Assembly: GCF_000155595.1 (NCBI RefSeq)
Contig: NZ_DS989905.1
Location: forward strand, 203,890 to 267,889
DNA: 64,000 nt
Direction: 5' to 3'
Origin: Synechococcus sp. PCC 7335
GTDB lineage: Bacteria; Cyanobacteriota; Cyanobacteriia; Phormidesmidales; Phormidesmidaceae
Shown here one piece after another: positions 9,341 to 19,140 of the stretch; the first letter of the stretch is position 1; each line of letters begins with the position of its first letter. The translations under genes were made by a program, and so were the position numbers. A model generated the notes under the pieces. The model ran no database searches. It had not been told where the DNA came from and saw nothing but the letters and a program-made list of their open reading frames with translations.

Positions 9341-10441
9341 TTAGTGAGAATCCGGTAGTGTAAAGTGAACCGTTGTACCAACGTCTGGCTCAGACTCGAT
9401 CCAAATGCGGCCATTGTGGCTCTCTACAATCTTTTTGCAGGTAGATAGCCCAATGCCTGTACCAGGATAGATGTCTTTATTGTGGAGTCTTTCAAAAATT
9501 TGAAATATCTGGTCAAAGCATCCTGGCGCGATGCCAATACCGTCATCTTTTATTCTGAAATGCCAATAGCCTTCTCTATATTCGGCTGTGACGGTTACTT
9601 TGGGGACTTGCGCAGGAGGATGGTACTTCAGCGCGTTGCTCAAAAGGTTTTGAAATAGCTGCCTGAGCTGCGATGGGTTGGCCTGAATGGTTGGGAGATT
9701 CTTTAGCGTGACTTCAGCTTGTTGCTTGTCGAGGCTAGAATTCAGCTCAGTCAATATTTCTTGAACTAGTTGTTTGCAGTTTGTTAGTGAATAGGATTGT
9801 CCAGCGGCTCCAACTTTAGCATAAGCGAGCAAATCTTGAATTAGCTGCGACATCTGCTTACTAGATGTGACGATTCTATCCACGTAGCCGTTGGCATCGT
9901 CGTCTAGCTGGTCTCGCTGGGTCATTACCAGAAGCTGAGCAAAACCCAAGATGCTTTGGAGCGGCTGCTGTAGGTCGTGGGAAACGACATAAGCAAAGCG
10001 CTCTAGCTCCTCGTTTGAACGTGTGAGTTCTTGATTAAGATGCTGTAGTCTGTCTAGGGTTTGCTGCCGTTCAATGGCGTAGTGAATAGCTCTAACCAGA
10101 GTTCTTTTCGGAATTTCTCCTTTGACTAAATAATCCTGTGCGCCTTCCCGAAGAGCTGCGATCGCAATTTCCTCATCATCAAGCCCGGTCAGCACAATAA
10201 TAGGCAGCTCCGTGTTGGCAAGATGCATCCCTTTGAGCGTTGCTAAATTTTGGCTATCAGGTAGTGTCAAGTCTAGCAAAATAGCGTCGAAATGAGTCTG
10301 CTTGAGGTTAGCAATAGCGTCGTCTAGGCGTTCTACGTGGGTCAGGCTAATGTTAGATTCGTCCGCGAGAAACTTCCAAATCAGGTGAGCATCAGCAGCA
10401 TTGTCTTCGACTAAGAGAATGTTTATGGAGGCATTGTTCAC
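9341..10441 (-). CDS. Receiver-histidine kinase hybrid
   Basis: 366 residues. A receiver domain (about 5-125) has the acidic pocket ED, phospho-acceptor Asp in AILLDLTLPD, and a K in the DYLVKG block. A short coiled linker follows, then HisKA with SHDLQQPLQ (His near 155) and HATPase with the N box and GTGIGLSTC. No membrane segment, so cytosolic. It is the third gene of a reverse-strand trio (PAS kinase, Rcp1-like regulator, this gene). The arrangement resembles cyanobacterial phosphorelays in which a small single-domain regulator links two kinases. Confidence 0.88.
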   Translation of the reverse strand: MNNASINILLVEDNAADAHLIWKFLADESNISLTHVERLDDAIANLKQTHFDAILLDLTLPDSQNLATLKGMHLANTELPIIVLTGLDDEEIAIAALREGAQDYLVKGEIPKRTLVRAIHYAIERQQTLDRLQHLNQELTRSNEELERFAYVVSHDLQQPLQSILGFAQLLVMTQRDQLDDDANGYVDRIVTSSKQMSQLIQDLLAYAKVGAAGQSYSLTNCKQLVQEILTELNSSLDKQQAEVTLKNLPTIQANPSQLRQLFQNLLSNALKYHPPAQVPKVTVTAEYREGYWHFRIKDDGIGIAPGCFDQIFQIFERLHNKDIYPGTGIGLSTCKKIVESHNGRIWIESEPDVGTTVHFTLPDSH

Positions 10442-10534
10442 AAGCGAGAGAGAGTGATGAGGGGATTATGCAAGTGACGGGCAGACGGCTCTGGGATAGA
10501 TAAAATCCTATTCATTATATTTTGTCTGTTAGCC

Positions 10535-10990
10535 TCATTTTACAGGCGGAAGCTTTACAACCGTTAGCCAGAAATTCTCAATCGACTCTACAACCCGAAC
10601 GAACTGCTGCAAGGTTACCGGCTTAGTAATGTAGCAGTTGGCCTGTAGTTCATAGCTTCTAAGAATGTCTTCATCTGCTTCTGAGGTTGTGAGTATTACG
10701 ACAGGAATATTTTTAAGCCTTGAATCTTCCTTAATTTCTGCTAAAACCTGACGGCCGTCTTTTTTGGGAAGATTGAGGTCTAGAAGAATCAAATCAGGTC
10801 GGGGCGATCCTTCATATTCGCCCGTTTGATGTAAGAAGTTCATCGCCTCTACGCCATCTTCGACGATGTGCAAAGTATTCAGCACTTTAGCCGTTTTGAA
10901 AGTTTTGGCAGTGAGTTTGGCGTCGCTGGGGGAGTCTTCGACCAGCAAAACGTCGATGGCCATAGTATTTACTAATTGCATACTGCTCAT
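10535..10990 (-). CDS. Rcp1-like single-domain response regulator
   Basis: 151 residues, a stand-alone CheY-type receiver. It contains LLVEDSPSD, phospho-acceptor Asp in LILLDLNLPKKDG, the TTS switch region and the conserved Lys in CYITKP. GEYEGSPRPDLILLD is typical of the Rcp1 subfamily that pairs with phytochrome-type kinases. A start at the internal ATG (MAIDVLLVED, ten residues in) is also possible. It lies between two kinase genes in the same direction and is the likely shared phosphoryl carrier (inference). Confidence 0.88.
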   Translation of the reverse strand: MSSMQLVNTMAIDVLLVEDSPSDAKLTAKTFKTAKVLNTLHIVEDGVEAMNFLHQTGEYEGSPRPDLILLDLNLPKKDGRQVLAEIKEDSRLKNIPVVILTTSEADEDILRSYELQANCYITKPVTLQQFVRVVESIENFWLTVVKLPPVK

Positions 10991-11062
10991 TTGTATACTT
11001 TATTGAGACGAATAATCCAGGTCGTTAAGAATTATTCAGAAGTGCCACTGCTCGCTTACTGG

Positions 11063-12754
11063 TTAGCTAGGCAGGGTAAAGCAAAAAGCAGCTCCTTTAT
11101 CGGCGGACTCTTCAACCCAGATATGCCCGCCATGTCGCTGAACAATTTTACGGCAAATGGCTAAGCCAATACCTGTACCAGCATAAATACGGCGAGAATG
11201 TAACCGCTGAAAAATTTCAAAAATTTTCTCGCGGTAGTCAGGCTCAATGCCAATACCGTTATCGCTGACGCAGAATCGCCAAGATAGCTGCTCCGAACTG
11301 GCTTGATTGTGAGTACATGCCTGGTTGTCTATCTGCTCAGCGGGCTGAGCGGGCTGTAGCGACGCTGAAATGTGAACGTGCGGTAGTTTTTCACCGCGAA
11401 ACTTGAGCGCGTTACTGATTAGATTTTGAAAGAGCTGCTGCACCTGTGATTCATCTGCGAAGATTTCAGGCAGTGGGTCATGTGTGATGTTGGCTTGACC
11501 GTCTGCGATCGCAAACTTCAGGTTCACAAGTACTCGCTTAAGTACCTGCTCGCAGTCTGTTTGGGCAAAAGCTTTTCCTCGGCTATCCACCCGCGAATAC
11601 GCTAACAAGTCTTTGATTAGCTGCTGCATCCGCAACGACCCATCGACAATGAACTCTACGTATTCTTCTGCTTCACCATCGAGCCGATCCCCGTACTCTT
11701 GCACCAGTAACTCGGTAAAGCTACTGACAGTCCGCAGTGGCTCTTGCAAGTCGTGAGAAGCCACATAGGCGAACTGCTGAAGCTCTGCATTAGAGCGCTC
11801 TAGTTCTTTTGCCCTAAGCTCTACTTCTCTAGTCCGAGCTTTGACTTGCGCCTCTAAGTCTTCGTTGAGCTGACGGAGATCATCCTGGGCTTGCTTGCGG
11901 GCAGTGATGTCCCAGTTGACACCAATCATGCGCTGAGCTTTGCCGCTATCGTCCCTAAGCACAATAGCATGCGCTTCAATATAGCGAACTTGGCCGTCGG
12001 GCCACACCACCCGAAATTCAGGGTGAAAATCGCGCTCTCCAGCTAAAGCAGCCTGGAGGTTCGTATGAGCCGCCGGTAAATCTTCTGGATGAACTCCCTG
12101 CTGCCAAGCTTCGTAAGCCCCGCCAAAGGTCGAGGCTGTGATGCCATAGAGCGCGTACATTTGCTCATCCCAGATCAGCCGATTTTCTATGGGGTAGTAG
12201 TCCCACACGCCAATGCCCGCAGAATCGGTAGCGAGCGCCAACCGCTGCGTCACTTCCTGAATACGAGCAGTGGCCTGCCTGCGCTCAGTGATGTCGCTAA
12301 TAGAGCCTGCCATGCGTATGGGCTGCTGCGCGTCGTCCCAGATGGCCTGTCCTTGTGCATGAATCCAGCGGTAGTCGCCCTGCTTTGTGCGCAGGCGATA
12401 TTCCACATCGTAGGGGACTTTTTGGCTGAGATGATTTTGGACGGCTGATAAGATGCGCTCGCGGTCGTCTGGATGTAGCCTGGACTTAAACTCACTGAAC
12501 TCGTAGGCAATCTCGTCTTCTTCGTAACCCAAAATCGCCTTAAATCGAGGTGAGTAATACACCTCATTAGTGACAACATTCCAATCCCAGAGCCCATCAC
12601 GAGAGCCTGCCATTGCCAAAGCATATCGCTCTTCGCTTTCTCTGAGAGCGGCCTCGGTTTGCTGTAACTTTTCAACTTTCTCGCGCAGCAAGGCATTGAG
12701 CTGCTTCAAGTCTGCGGCTTGAGAGTCGCTCTGAGGTATCTTGGTTGAAGGCAT
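11063..12754 (-). CDS. PAS-PAS sensor histidine kinase
   Basis: 563 residues. A short coiled N-terminus precedes two PAS/PAC domains (about 45-165 and 170-290; the C-terminal PAC pieces end in DITERRQ and DITARKQ). A coiled linker of about 30 residues follows. HisKA has SHDLQEPLRT and HATPase has the N box, DNGIGI and GTGIGLAIC. No membrane segment. This is the architecture of cytosolic kinases related to phytochrome-type output modules. It is the first gene of a three-gene operon with the Rcp1-like regulator 73 bases downstream. The signal sensed is unknown. Confidence 0.88.
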   Translation of the reverse strand: MPSTKIPQSDSQAADLKQLNALLREKVEKLQQTEAALRESEERYALAMAGSRDGLWDWNVVTNEVYYSPRFKAILGYEEDEIAYEFSEFKSRLHPDDRERILSAVQNHLSQKVPYDVEYRLRTKQGDYRWIHAQGQAIWDDAQQPIRMAGSISDITERRQATARIQEVTQRLALATDSAGIGVWDYYPIENRLIWDEQMYALYGITASTFGGAYEAWQQGVHPEDLPAAHTNLQAALAGERDFHPEFRVVWPDGQVRYIEAHAIVLRDDSGKAQRMIGVNWDITARKQAQDDLRQLNEDLEAQVKARTREVELRAKELERSNAELQQFAYVASHDLQEPLRTVSSFTELLVQEYGDRLDGEAEEYVEFIVDGSLRMQQLIKDLLAYSRVDSRGKAFAQTDCEQVLKRVLVNLKFAIADGQANITHDPLPEIFADESQVQQLFQNLISNALKFRGEKLPHVHISASLQPAQPAEQIDNQACTHNQASSEQLSWRFCVSDNGIGIEPDYREKIFEIFQRLHSRRIYAGTGIGLAICRKIVQRHGGHIWVEESADKGAAFCFTLPS

Positions 12755-12920
12755 CAGTGATCGCTCAACAGATGAGGCTAGTGTGTGGAGTGAAGAACCG
12801 ATGACGGTTCAATGCTTTCCATCTTAGATCGCTAATTGATGTTGGTAAGCTTTAGCTGAAGGATTGTTGAAGCTGCTGAGGCTGTTAAGGTAGAGGCACT
12901 TACGTTTTGAAGGCATCATA

Positions 12921-14597
12921 TTAATTCTGTGGTAACGGGCAGTGTAATGCCTTTGCCTGCTCGCTAAATAGTAAGTTCTCTCGATAGTCAATAGGGCAAT
13001 CAATGATGCTAGGCACTGTTTGAGCCAAGGCTTCTGTCAGAACGGGCATAAAATCTTCTGCTGACTTAATGCGATAGCCTTTTATATTCATGCTCTCTGC
13101 TAGCTTTACAAAGTCAGGGTTGTTGAACTTTATATAAGAAGCCTCTTGATATTGAGACTCCTGTTTCCATTCAATCAGCCCATAGCCGCCATCGTTAAAA
13201 ATGATAGTGACAAACGCAGCGCTAATGCGATGAGCTGTTTCCAACTCCTGGCAATTCATCATAAATCCGCCATCGCCTGTGACAGCGACTACGTTGCGAT
13301 TGGGATGCACCAACTTAGCCGCTACGCCCCCTGGAATGGCAATGCCCATAGAAGCAAATCCATTAGAGATTAAGCAGGTATTTGGTCTAGCACAGTGATA
13401 ATGTCTGGCAATCCACATCTTGTGCGCACCTACATCAGAGATCACGATGTCTTCAGGATCGAGTACCTGACGCAAATCGTACAGCAGCTTCTGTGGCTTA
13501 ATGGGAAAGCCAGCATCGTTTGCATACTGCTCGTAGTTCTCTTGCATCTCAGCTCGAAGGTTTGAAAATCGCGCTTCAAGCTTGTCCTCTTTTGATCTGC
13601 TCAAGATTATTGGCTGAGAGTGTTGAAGGCGTTTGCCAATTTCAGTCAGCGCGTCTGAGATATCACCAACAATCTCTACACTAGGGATGTAGCAGCCGTT
13701 GATTTCGGCAGGTGTTACTGAAATGTGAACAATAGGCAGATGACCTTGAGGGTTCCACTTTGTAGGACTGTATTCAATCAGATCGTAGCCAATGGCAATG
13801 ACCAAGTCGCTTGCATCTAACGCGCAGGCAATGTAGTCGCGCTGCTGAAGCCCAACTGTCCAGAGCGATCGCTCATCTCGATAGTCCAAAACGCCTTTGC
13901 CCATAAAGGTATTGGTCACTGGAATGTTCATCTGCTGAGCAAACCGAGTGATAGACTCGCTGGCTAAGTTTCGAATAGCACCATTACCCACCAGAATGAT
14001 GGGTTTGTTTGCTTGTGATATGGCAATGGCGGCCTTCTGCAAATTCTCCTCTGAGGCTACTGGATGCGGCGGCTGAACCACGCGTAAAGGCGCTCCGCTC
14101 GCCTCCATCGCCGCAATGTTTTCAGGCAGATCAATATGTACTGCGCCTAGCGGTTCGTTCTGTGCTAGCCGAAAAGCCTTTCTCACAATTTCAGGCGTAT
14201 TATCAGGTCGTAAGATCTGTTTGTTCCACTTGGTGACCGGCTCAAACATCGCTACCAAGTCAAGATACTGATGCGATTCTATATGCATCCGATCGGTGCC
14301 GACCTGCCCGGTAATGGCTACCAGTGGCGCACGGTCTAAGTTAGCATCGGCTACACCTGTCATCAAATTGGTTGCCCCCGGCCCTAGGGTAGAAAGACAA
14401 ACGCCTGCCTTTCCAGTGAGCCGTCCGTACACGTCGGCCATGAAGGCTGCCCCCTGTTCGTGCCGTGTGGTAATAAACTGGATAGAAGAGCGTTTTAGCG
14501 CTTGTAGCAACTGAAGATTCTCTTCTCCAGGGAGTCCAAAAATGTATTCGACGCCTTCGTTTTCCAGACAGCTTACGAGCAATTCGGCAGTGTTCAT
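12921..14597 (-). CDS. 2-oxoglutarate decarboxylase (acetolactate synthase-like ThDP enzyme)
   Basis: 558 residues, thiamine-diphosphate enzyme. N-terminal pyrimidine-binding domain with GLPGEEN (catalytic Glu near 25), a central domain, and a C-terminal domain with GDGGFMMNCQELETA (about 438-453), the ThDP/magnesium motif. By sequence alone it would be called acetolactate synthase. However, it lies 11 bases downstream of a succinic-semialdehyde dehydrogenase gene. This matches the adjacent pair shown in Synechococcus PCC 7002 to convert 2-oxoglutarate to succinic semialdehyde and then succinate, closing the cyanobacterial TCA cycle. Function is therefore inferred from family plus context. 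Confidence 0.82.
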   Translation of the reverse strand: MNTAELLVSCLENEGVEYIFGLPGEENLQLLQALKRSSIQFITTRHEQGAAFMADVYGRLTGKAGVCLSTLGPGATNLMTGVADANLDRAPLVAITGQVGTDRMHIESHQYLDLVAMFEPVTKWNKQILRPDNTPEIVRKAFRLAQNEPLGAVHIDLPENIAAMEASGAPLRVVQPPHPVASEENLQKAAIAISQANKPIILVGNGAIRNLASESITRFAQQMNIPVTNTFMGKGVLDYRDERSLWTVGLQQRDYIACALDASDLVIAIGYDLIEYSPTKWNPQGHLPIVHISVTPAEINGCYIPSVEIVGDISDALTEIGKRLQHSQPIILSRSKEDKLEARFSNLRAEMQENYEQYANDAGFPIKPQKLLYDLRQVLDPEDIVISDVGAHKMWIARHYHCARPNTCLISNGFASMGIAIPGGVAAKLVHPNRNVVAVTGDGGFMMNCQELETAHRISAAFVTIIFNDGGYGLIEWKQESQYQEASYIKFNNPDFVKLAESMNIKGYRIKSAEDFMPVLTEALAQTVPSIIDCPIDYRENLLFSEQAKALHCPLPQN

Positions 14598-14608
14598 AAT
14601 TTAAGCTT

Positions 14609-16000
14609 CTACCTTATCCAAACTGTTTTGGCATTCACAAATTCCATCAGGCCATAGCGTCCTAGCTCTCTCCCGTAGCCCGAGTGCTTAATACCGCCGA
14701 AAGGTAAACGCGGGTCGGATTTTACCAATCCATTGATAAAAACAGCGCCTGCATCTAATTCGTTAATAAGTTGTTGCTGTTCGTTCTCATCTGTCGTCCA
14801 AGCACTTGCACCAAGGCCAAACTCAGTGCCGTTGGCTAGCGCGATCGCCTCTTCAATGTTCTTTACTTGAAACACCAACGCTACCGGGCCAAAAAACTCT
14901 TCTTTATCAGCGGGGGTTCCTGGTGGAATCGCCGTTAACACCGTCGGTGGATAGAAATTACCTGATCGTAGTTCATCTGGTAGCTGCTGATTTAGGGCTT
15001 CGATATTTCCCCCTACCAATACCGTTGCACCTTTCTCTATACAAGCTTTCACCTGCTTGTCTAATTCCTTCAAAATGCTGGGCGTTGCCAACGGCCCAAT
15101 ATCGGTTTCTGGCTTCAACGGATCTCCCACCTTTTGCTGAGCAAACTTTTCAGCCAGTCCTTTTTCAAATGGCTCGGCAATATCGCCGACTAAAATGAAT
15201 CGTTTAGCAGCAATGCAAGACTGACCATTGTTTAGTAATCGGGCGCTAGCCGCCGTGGTGATCGCCTGCTCCAAATCTGCACTTGGCAGCACAATGAACG
15301 GATCGCTACCCCCTAGCTCTAACACCGCCTTCTTAATATGACGCGCCGCTGTCTGTGCCACGGCTGCACCCGCTGGCCCACTTCCTGTAAGTGTTGCGGC
15401 CTTTATCCGATTATCAGCAACAATTGCTTCTACCGAATCTGCGCCAATCAATAAGGTTTGAAACATATTGGCTGGAAAGCCCGCTTGCTCGAAGACAGAG
15501 GCGATCTCTAATGCTGATTGTGGCACGTTAGAGGCGTGCTTGAGCAATACCGGATTACCCGTCATCAAGGCTGGAGCTGCCGCTCGAAACACTTGCCAGA
15601 AAGGGTAGTTCCAAGGCATTACGGCTAGCAAAATGCCCAAGGGCGAATAACGCACGTAGCTTTGGCTAGCATCTGTTTGGGCTGGTTCATCTCGCAAAAA
15701 AACTTCGGTCTTATCAGCGTAATAGCGGCAGCACCAAGCACATTTTACAACTTCAGCGATCGCGCTTTTTAGCGTCTTGCCCATCTCTAGCGTCATGGTT
15801 TTGCCAAAGTCTTCTTTTCGCTCTAACAAAATATCGGCGGCTTTGTGCATCCACTGCCGCCTTCGGCTAAAAGTTGTTCTGGAATAGGATAAGAAGGCCG
15901 CCTGAGCCTGAGAGAGTGCAGATTCTATACCCTCAGGTGTCAGCGCCTGATAGGTTTTCAGGGTCTTGCCTGTAGTTGGATTAATGCTTGCAATGGTCAT
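14609..16000 (-). CDS. Succinate-semialdehyde dehydrogenase, NAD(P)-dependent
   Basis: 463 residues from the ATG at 16000, chosen because GGGGAGGG lies just upstream; the frame can be extended 13 residues to 16039 but without a comparable ribosome site. Aldehyde dehydrogenase superfamily: MPWNYPFWQVFR near 127, LELGGSDPFIV (general-base Glu), and NNGQSCIAAKRF with the catalytic Cys near 262. The C-terminal LPFGGIKHSGYGREL is typical of the GabD branch. It oxidises succinic semialdehyde to succinate. The 2-oxoglutarate decarboxylase gene follows after 11 bases, so the two should be cotranscribed. Confidence 0.87.
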   Translation of the reverse strand: MTIASINPTTGKTLKTYQALTPEGIESALSQAQAAFLSYSRTTFSRRRQWMHKAADILLERKEDFGKTMTLEMGKTLKSAIAEVVKCAWCCRYYADKTEVFLRDEPAQTDASQSYVRYSPLGILLAVMPWNYPFWQVFRAAAPALMTGNPVLLKHASNVPQSALEIASVFEQAGFPANMFQTLLIGADSVEAIVADNRIKAATLTGSGPAGAAVAQTAARHIKKAVLELGGSDPFIVLPSADLEQAITTAASARLLNNGQSCIAAKRFILVGDIAEPFEKGLAEKFAQQKVGDPLKPETDIGPLATPSILKELDKQVKACIEKGATVLVGGNIEALNQQLPDELRSGNFYPPTVLTAIPPGTPADKEEFFGPVALVFQVKNIEEAIALANGTEFGLGASAWTTDENEQQQLINELDAGAVFINGLVKSDPRLPFGGIKHSGYGRELGRYGLMEFVNAKTVWIR

Positions 16001-16208
16001 AATTCCCTCCCCAGCTGCGCCTGTTGCTGACCCAACCATATCTATACTGTACTCATCACAAAAACCTCCTTGTACAGAACTCTCTTAGTTCGTAGCTATT
16101 CGTACAGATTATTTACCTTTAATTAGATGCTACGGCCCTTACGCTTAAACTTGGTCTACTTTAATTGAAGCCTTTCTACCTTTCCACTAAAGCAAAAAAG
16201 AACATCCT
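16001..16208. promoter_or_regulatory. Divergent promoter region between the succinic semialdehyde dehydrogenase and gdhA
   Basis: About 200 bases separate the oppositely oriented starts of the succinic-semialdehyde dehydrogenase and glutamate dehydrogenase genes, so both promoters must lie here. A strong reverse-strand Shine-Dalgarno sits at about 16003-16010. I found no NtcA-type GTA-N8-TAC site with a good -10. The placement suggests shared control of 2-oxoglutarate use. Confidence 0.4.
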
Positions 16209-17492
16209 ATGCCTGCTACTTTACTCACTGATGCCAGCCGCCGACTGGAAAAAGCTGCGCAGTACGCGCCGATCTCAGACGATGCTACCGAGCGCTTAAA
16301 ATTCCCCAAAGCCAGCTTGAAAGTGGCTATTCCTGTACGAATGGACGACGGCTCTTTGCGAGTGTTTGAAGGCTATCGAGTTCGCTACGACGATACCAGA
16401 GGGCCAACCAAGGGCGGCATCCGGTTCCATCCCAATGTTTCGCTAGATGAGGTGCAGTCTCTCGCTTTTTGGATGACTTTCAAGTGTGCGGCAGTAAACC
16501 TGCCGTTTGGCGGTGCAAAAGGTGGGATTACGCTGAATCCCAAAGACCTTTCTAAGTTGGAGCTAGAGCGGCTAAGTAGAGGCTATATAGATGCGATCGC
16601 GCCTTTCATTGGCCCAGATTTGGATATTCCTGCCCCTGATATGTACACCAATTCGATGGTTATGGGGTGGATGATGGATCAGTACAGCATTATTAAAGGG
16701 GTGCGATCTCATGCTGTTATCACTGGTAAACCCGTTAGTATGGGCGGGAGCTTAGGTCGAGATACAGCGACTGGTATAGGAGCCTTTTTTGTAATCAATT
16801 CAATGATGGAAAAGCTGGGTAAGCGGCCTGAGACACTGACAGTAGCTATACAAGGCTTTGGCAATGCCGGAAGCGTGGTTGCTCAACATCTTTTTGAAGC
16901 TGGCTACAAAGTGATTGCAGTCAGTGATTCTAAAGGTGGCATCTACAACAAAAATGGACTAAGCATTCCCGATGTACGCCAGTTTAAGCAGACATATCAA
17001 AAGATGAAAGACGTATACTGCAAAGATACAGTATGTAATGTAACAAATCACAATACGATCACAAACGAAGAGATTCTCTCTTTGGATGTAGATATCTTGA
17101 TTCCAGCAGCGTTAGAGAATCAAATTACGGTTGCCAATGCTCATAATGTTCGAGCTAACTATATTTTTGAGGTTGCCAACGGCCCCGTTACTGCCGATGC
17201 TGATAAAATTTTGGAAGCTCAGGGAGTCGCTCTTTTCCCTGACATATTAGTGAACGCTGGCGGTGTCATGGTAAGCCACTTTGAGTGGGTACAAAACCGA
17301 AGTGGGCTGTATTGGAAGCTCGATAAAGTCAACAAAAAACTGCAATCTCGCATTATTGAAGAAGCTACAACTATTTGGCAAGTTGCCCGTCGTAAAGATG
17401 TTTCGTTTAGGACAGCCGCCTATATTCATGCGCTGAGTCGCATTGGCGAAGCACTCAACGACCGAGGCACTCGTGATTACTACACATACTGA
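16209..17492 (+). CDS. gdhA: Glutamate dehydrogenase
   Basis: 427 residues, the usual length for cyanobacterial GdhA. The catalytic region GGIRFHPNVSLDEVQSLA is followed by NLPFGGAKGGI with the active-site Lys at 104. PAPDMYTN lies near 145, and the Rossmann motif (VAIQGFGNAGSVVA) begins near 220. The enzyme interconverts 2-oxoglutarate plus ammonium and glutamate. In cyanobacteria the main assimilation route is GS-GOGAT, and GdhA is auxiliary. It faces the 2-oxoglutarate decarboxylase/semialdehyde dehydrogenase pair, so three enzymes around 2-oxoglutarate are clustered. Confidence 0.93.
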   Translation: MPATLLTDASRRLEKAAQYAPISDDATERLKFPKASLKVAIPVRMDDGSLRVFEGYRVRYDDTRGPTKGGIRFHPNVSLDEVQSLAFWMTFKCAAVNLPFGGAKGGITLNPKDLSKLELERLSRGYIDAIAPFIGPDLDIPAPDMYTNSMVMGWMMDQYSIIKGVRSHAVITGKPVSMGGSLGRDTATGIGAFFVINSMMEKLGKRPETLTVAIQGFGNAGSVVAQHLFEAGYKVIAVSDSKGGIYNKNGLSIPDVRQFKQTYQKMKDVYCKDTVCNVTNHNTITNEEILSLDVDILIPAALENQITVANAHNVRANYIFEVANGPVTADADKILEAQGVALFPDILVNAGGVMVSHFEWVQNRSGLYWKLDKVNKKLQSRIIEEATTIWQVARRKDVSFRTAAYIHALSRIGEALNDRGTRDYYTY

Positions 17493-17866
17493 CTTTGATG
17501 CTGCGATGTAACACCGCTGCCTAAAAGCAACCGAAATATAGCCATCCCCCGCCATTTATGAAACGCCTATATCCAGTGTACTGAGTGACTAACAAAAGGT
17601 GCTGTATACGGAACTGAACCCATTTTGGCGGATCTGCTATCGCACCTATATGCAGATGTTTGAAAGCTTCGAAGCTTCTTACTTCAACAAATATATCTTT
17701 TGCTTTTCAGCTAGTTGCTTCTTCCGGGCTGGCGCGGCTAGTCAGTTGTGGATAGAGCAATAGAGTGGCTTGAGAGGCACGCCTTACTACCGATCACCAA
17801 AAGCTGGGAAGAGCTTTAGTCACAGACTGCTAGGAATTTTAACGACTGCTATACATAACCCCTTTC
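17493..17866. other. Intergenic region between convergent gdhA and hypE, no gene seen
   Basis: 374 bases between the end of gdhA and the end of hypE. I see no open frame with recognisable product, no clear hairpin terminator with a T run and no repeat shared with other parts of the window. Confidence 0.5.
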
Positions 17867-18928
17867 TTAGCAGATACGAGGGAGCTGCTCTCCGCTAAGC
17901 AGATCGAGGACGCGCTGCGAACCAGTGGCGCTTTTCAAGGTAACCTGAGCGGTCGGGCTATTGATAACTTTGCCGATAATCTGTGCAGAGGGTTGATAGT
18001 AGCGGAGGCATTTCAGCGCGATCGCTCCCATCGACTCGGGAACAAAGGCAACAAAGCGCCCCTCATTGGCTACATACAGCGGATCGAGTCCTAGCAGCTC
18101 GCATGCACCCTGCACCTCCGGCTGTACAGGAATAGCCCTATCTAATTGAATATGCTGGCCAGTCGCTAGCGCAATCTCGTTGAGAGCACTGGCAAGTCCG
18201 CCTCGGGTCAAATCACGCATACAGTGGACAGCAACCTGCTCCAACAAATCGAGAACCGCAGGTGCTAAAAGCGCAGAATCGCTTTCTATCGTAGTCTCAA
18301 AGCTAAGTCCTTCTCTCGCCGAAAGAATAGCGACACCATGCCTACCCACATCGCCGCTGAGTAAAACAATATCGCCCTGCTGTATGGCGCTTGGCCCTAT
18401 ATAGTCACGATGTTCTAAAACACCAATACCAGCAGTGTTAATAAATATGCCATCGCCTTTACCGCGATCAACAACTTTAGTATCCCCAGTGACTACACGC
18501 ATCTGCGCCTGTTCCGCTGCCGCTTGAATGGACTGTACAATTTGCCAGAGCGTCTCCATCGGCAAGCCTTCTTCTAGGATAAAGCTCAAGCTAAGATATC
18601 GAGGTCTTGCGCCTGCCATCGCTAAATCGTTCGCAGTGCCATGAACGGCAAGAGAGCCAATATTGCCGCCCGGAAAAAACAGTGGCGTCACGACATAGGA
18701 ATCGGTTGTAAATGCTAGCTGAGCATCGGAGCCATTGGGTATCGACAACCTCGCCGCATCGTGTCGCCACTCGGGATTGGGCTGAAAAGTTGCTAGCAGC
18801 ATTTCCTCAATGAGCTGATGCATTAGGCGTCCGCCGCCACCGTGAGCCAGCAGCACCTGTGGGTACCGCTGAAGCGGAATTGGACAGGCGATTTTGGGCG
18901 TTAGATCGGGTGCCGAATGATCAGTCAT
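17867..18928 (-). CDS. hypE: Hydrogenase maturation protein HypE
   Basis: 353 residues. [14 protein letters not shown] at the N-terminus, [40 protein letters not shown], and the C-terminal PRIC. HypE dehydrates the thiocarbamoylated terminal Cys to thiocyanate, donating the CN ligand for the NiFe site; the final Cys is therefore the key residue and is present. Partners are HypF (not in window), HypC and HypD. It starts the island of hydrogenase and fermentation genes. A 17-bp direct-repeat site lies 96 bases upstream of its start. Confidence 0.96.
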   Translation of the reverse strand: MTDHSAPDLTPKIACPIPLQRYPQVLLAHGGGGRLMHQLIEEMLLATFQPNPEWRHDAARLSIPNGSDAQLAFTTDSYVVTPLFFPGGNIGSLAVHGTANDLAMAGARPRYLSLSFILEEGLPMETLWQIVQSIQAAAEQAQMRVVTGDTKVVDRGKGDGIFINTAGIGVLEHRDYIGPSAIQQGDIVLLSGDVGRHGVAILSAREGLSFETTIESDSALLAPAVLDLLEQVAVHCMRDLTRGGLASALNEIALATGQHIQLDRAIPVQPEVQGACELLGLDPLYVANEGRFVAFVPESMGAIALKCLRYYQPSAQIIGKVINSPTAQVTLKSATGSQRVLDLLSGEQLPRIC

Positions 18929-19023
18929 GCAGAGGTCACTTACTCAGTTGAGCATGCGTCTTTTCTATCTAGACAATAGCAATAAAACCTAGTGAAGTTT
19001 CTCTTAGGAATGCTGTCGCTGAT

Positions 19024-19040
19024 TACTCACAACTTCCTCA
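19024..19040 (-). promoter_or_regulatory. Direct-repeat site TGAGGA-N5-TGAGTA (site 2)
   Basis: On the reverse strand: TGAGGA AGTTG TGAGTA, 11-bp period. It lies midway between divergent hypE (start 18928) and the gene starting at 19141, about 96-100 bases from each. Among the eight sites its orientation relative to hypE is the exception, so it may serve the forward gene or both. Confidence 0.5.
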
Positions 19041-19140
19041 GAACGTCTATGTAAATTGGGACAGTACCCATAGACTGTCTACCGATCTTTGATTTGCCGA
19101 CCTGTAATATTGATACCTTTATCGTGATAGGAGAACACTG

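Noticed and set aside
10456-10472. TGAGGG-N5-TGCAAG upstream of the receiver-kinase gene
   Set aside because: Second hexamer differs at too many positions from the TGAGGA direct-repeat consensus; could be chance.
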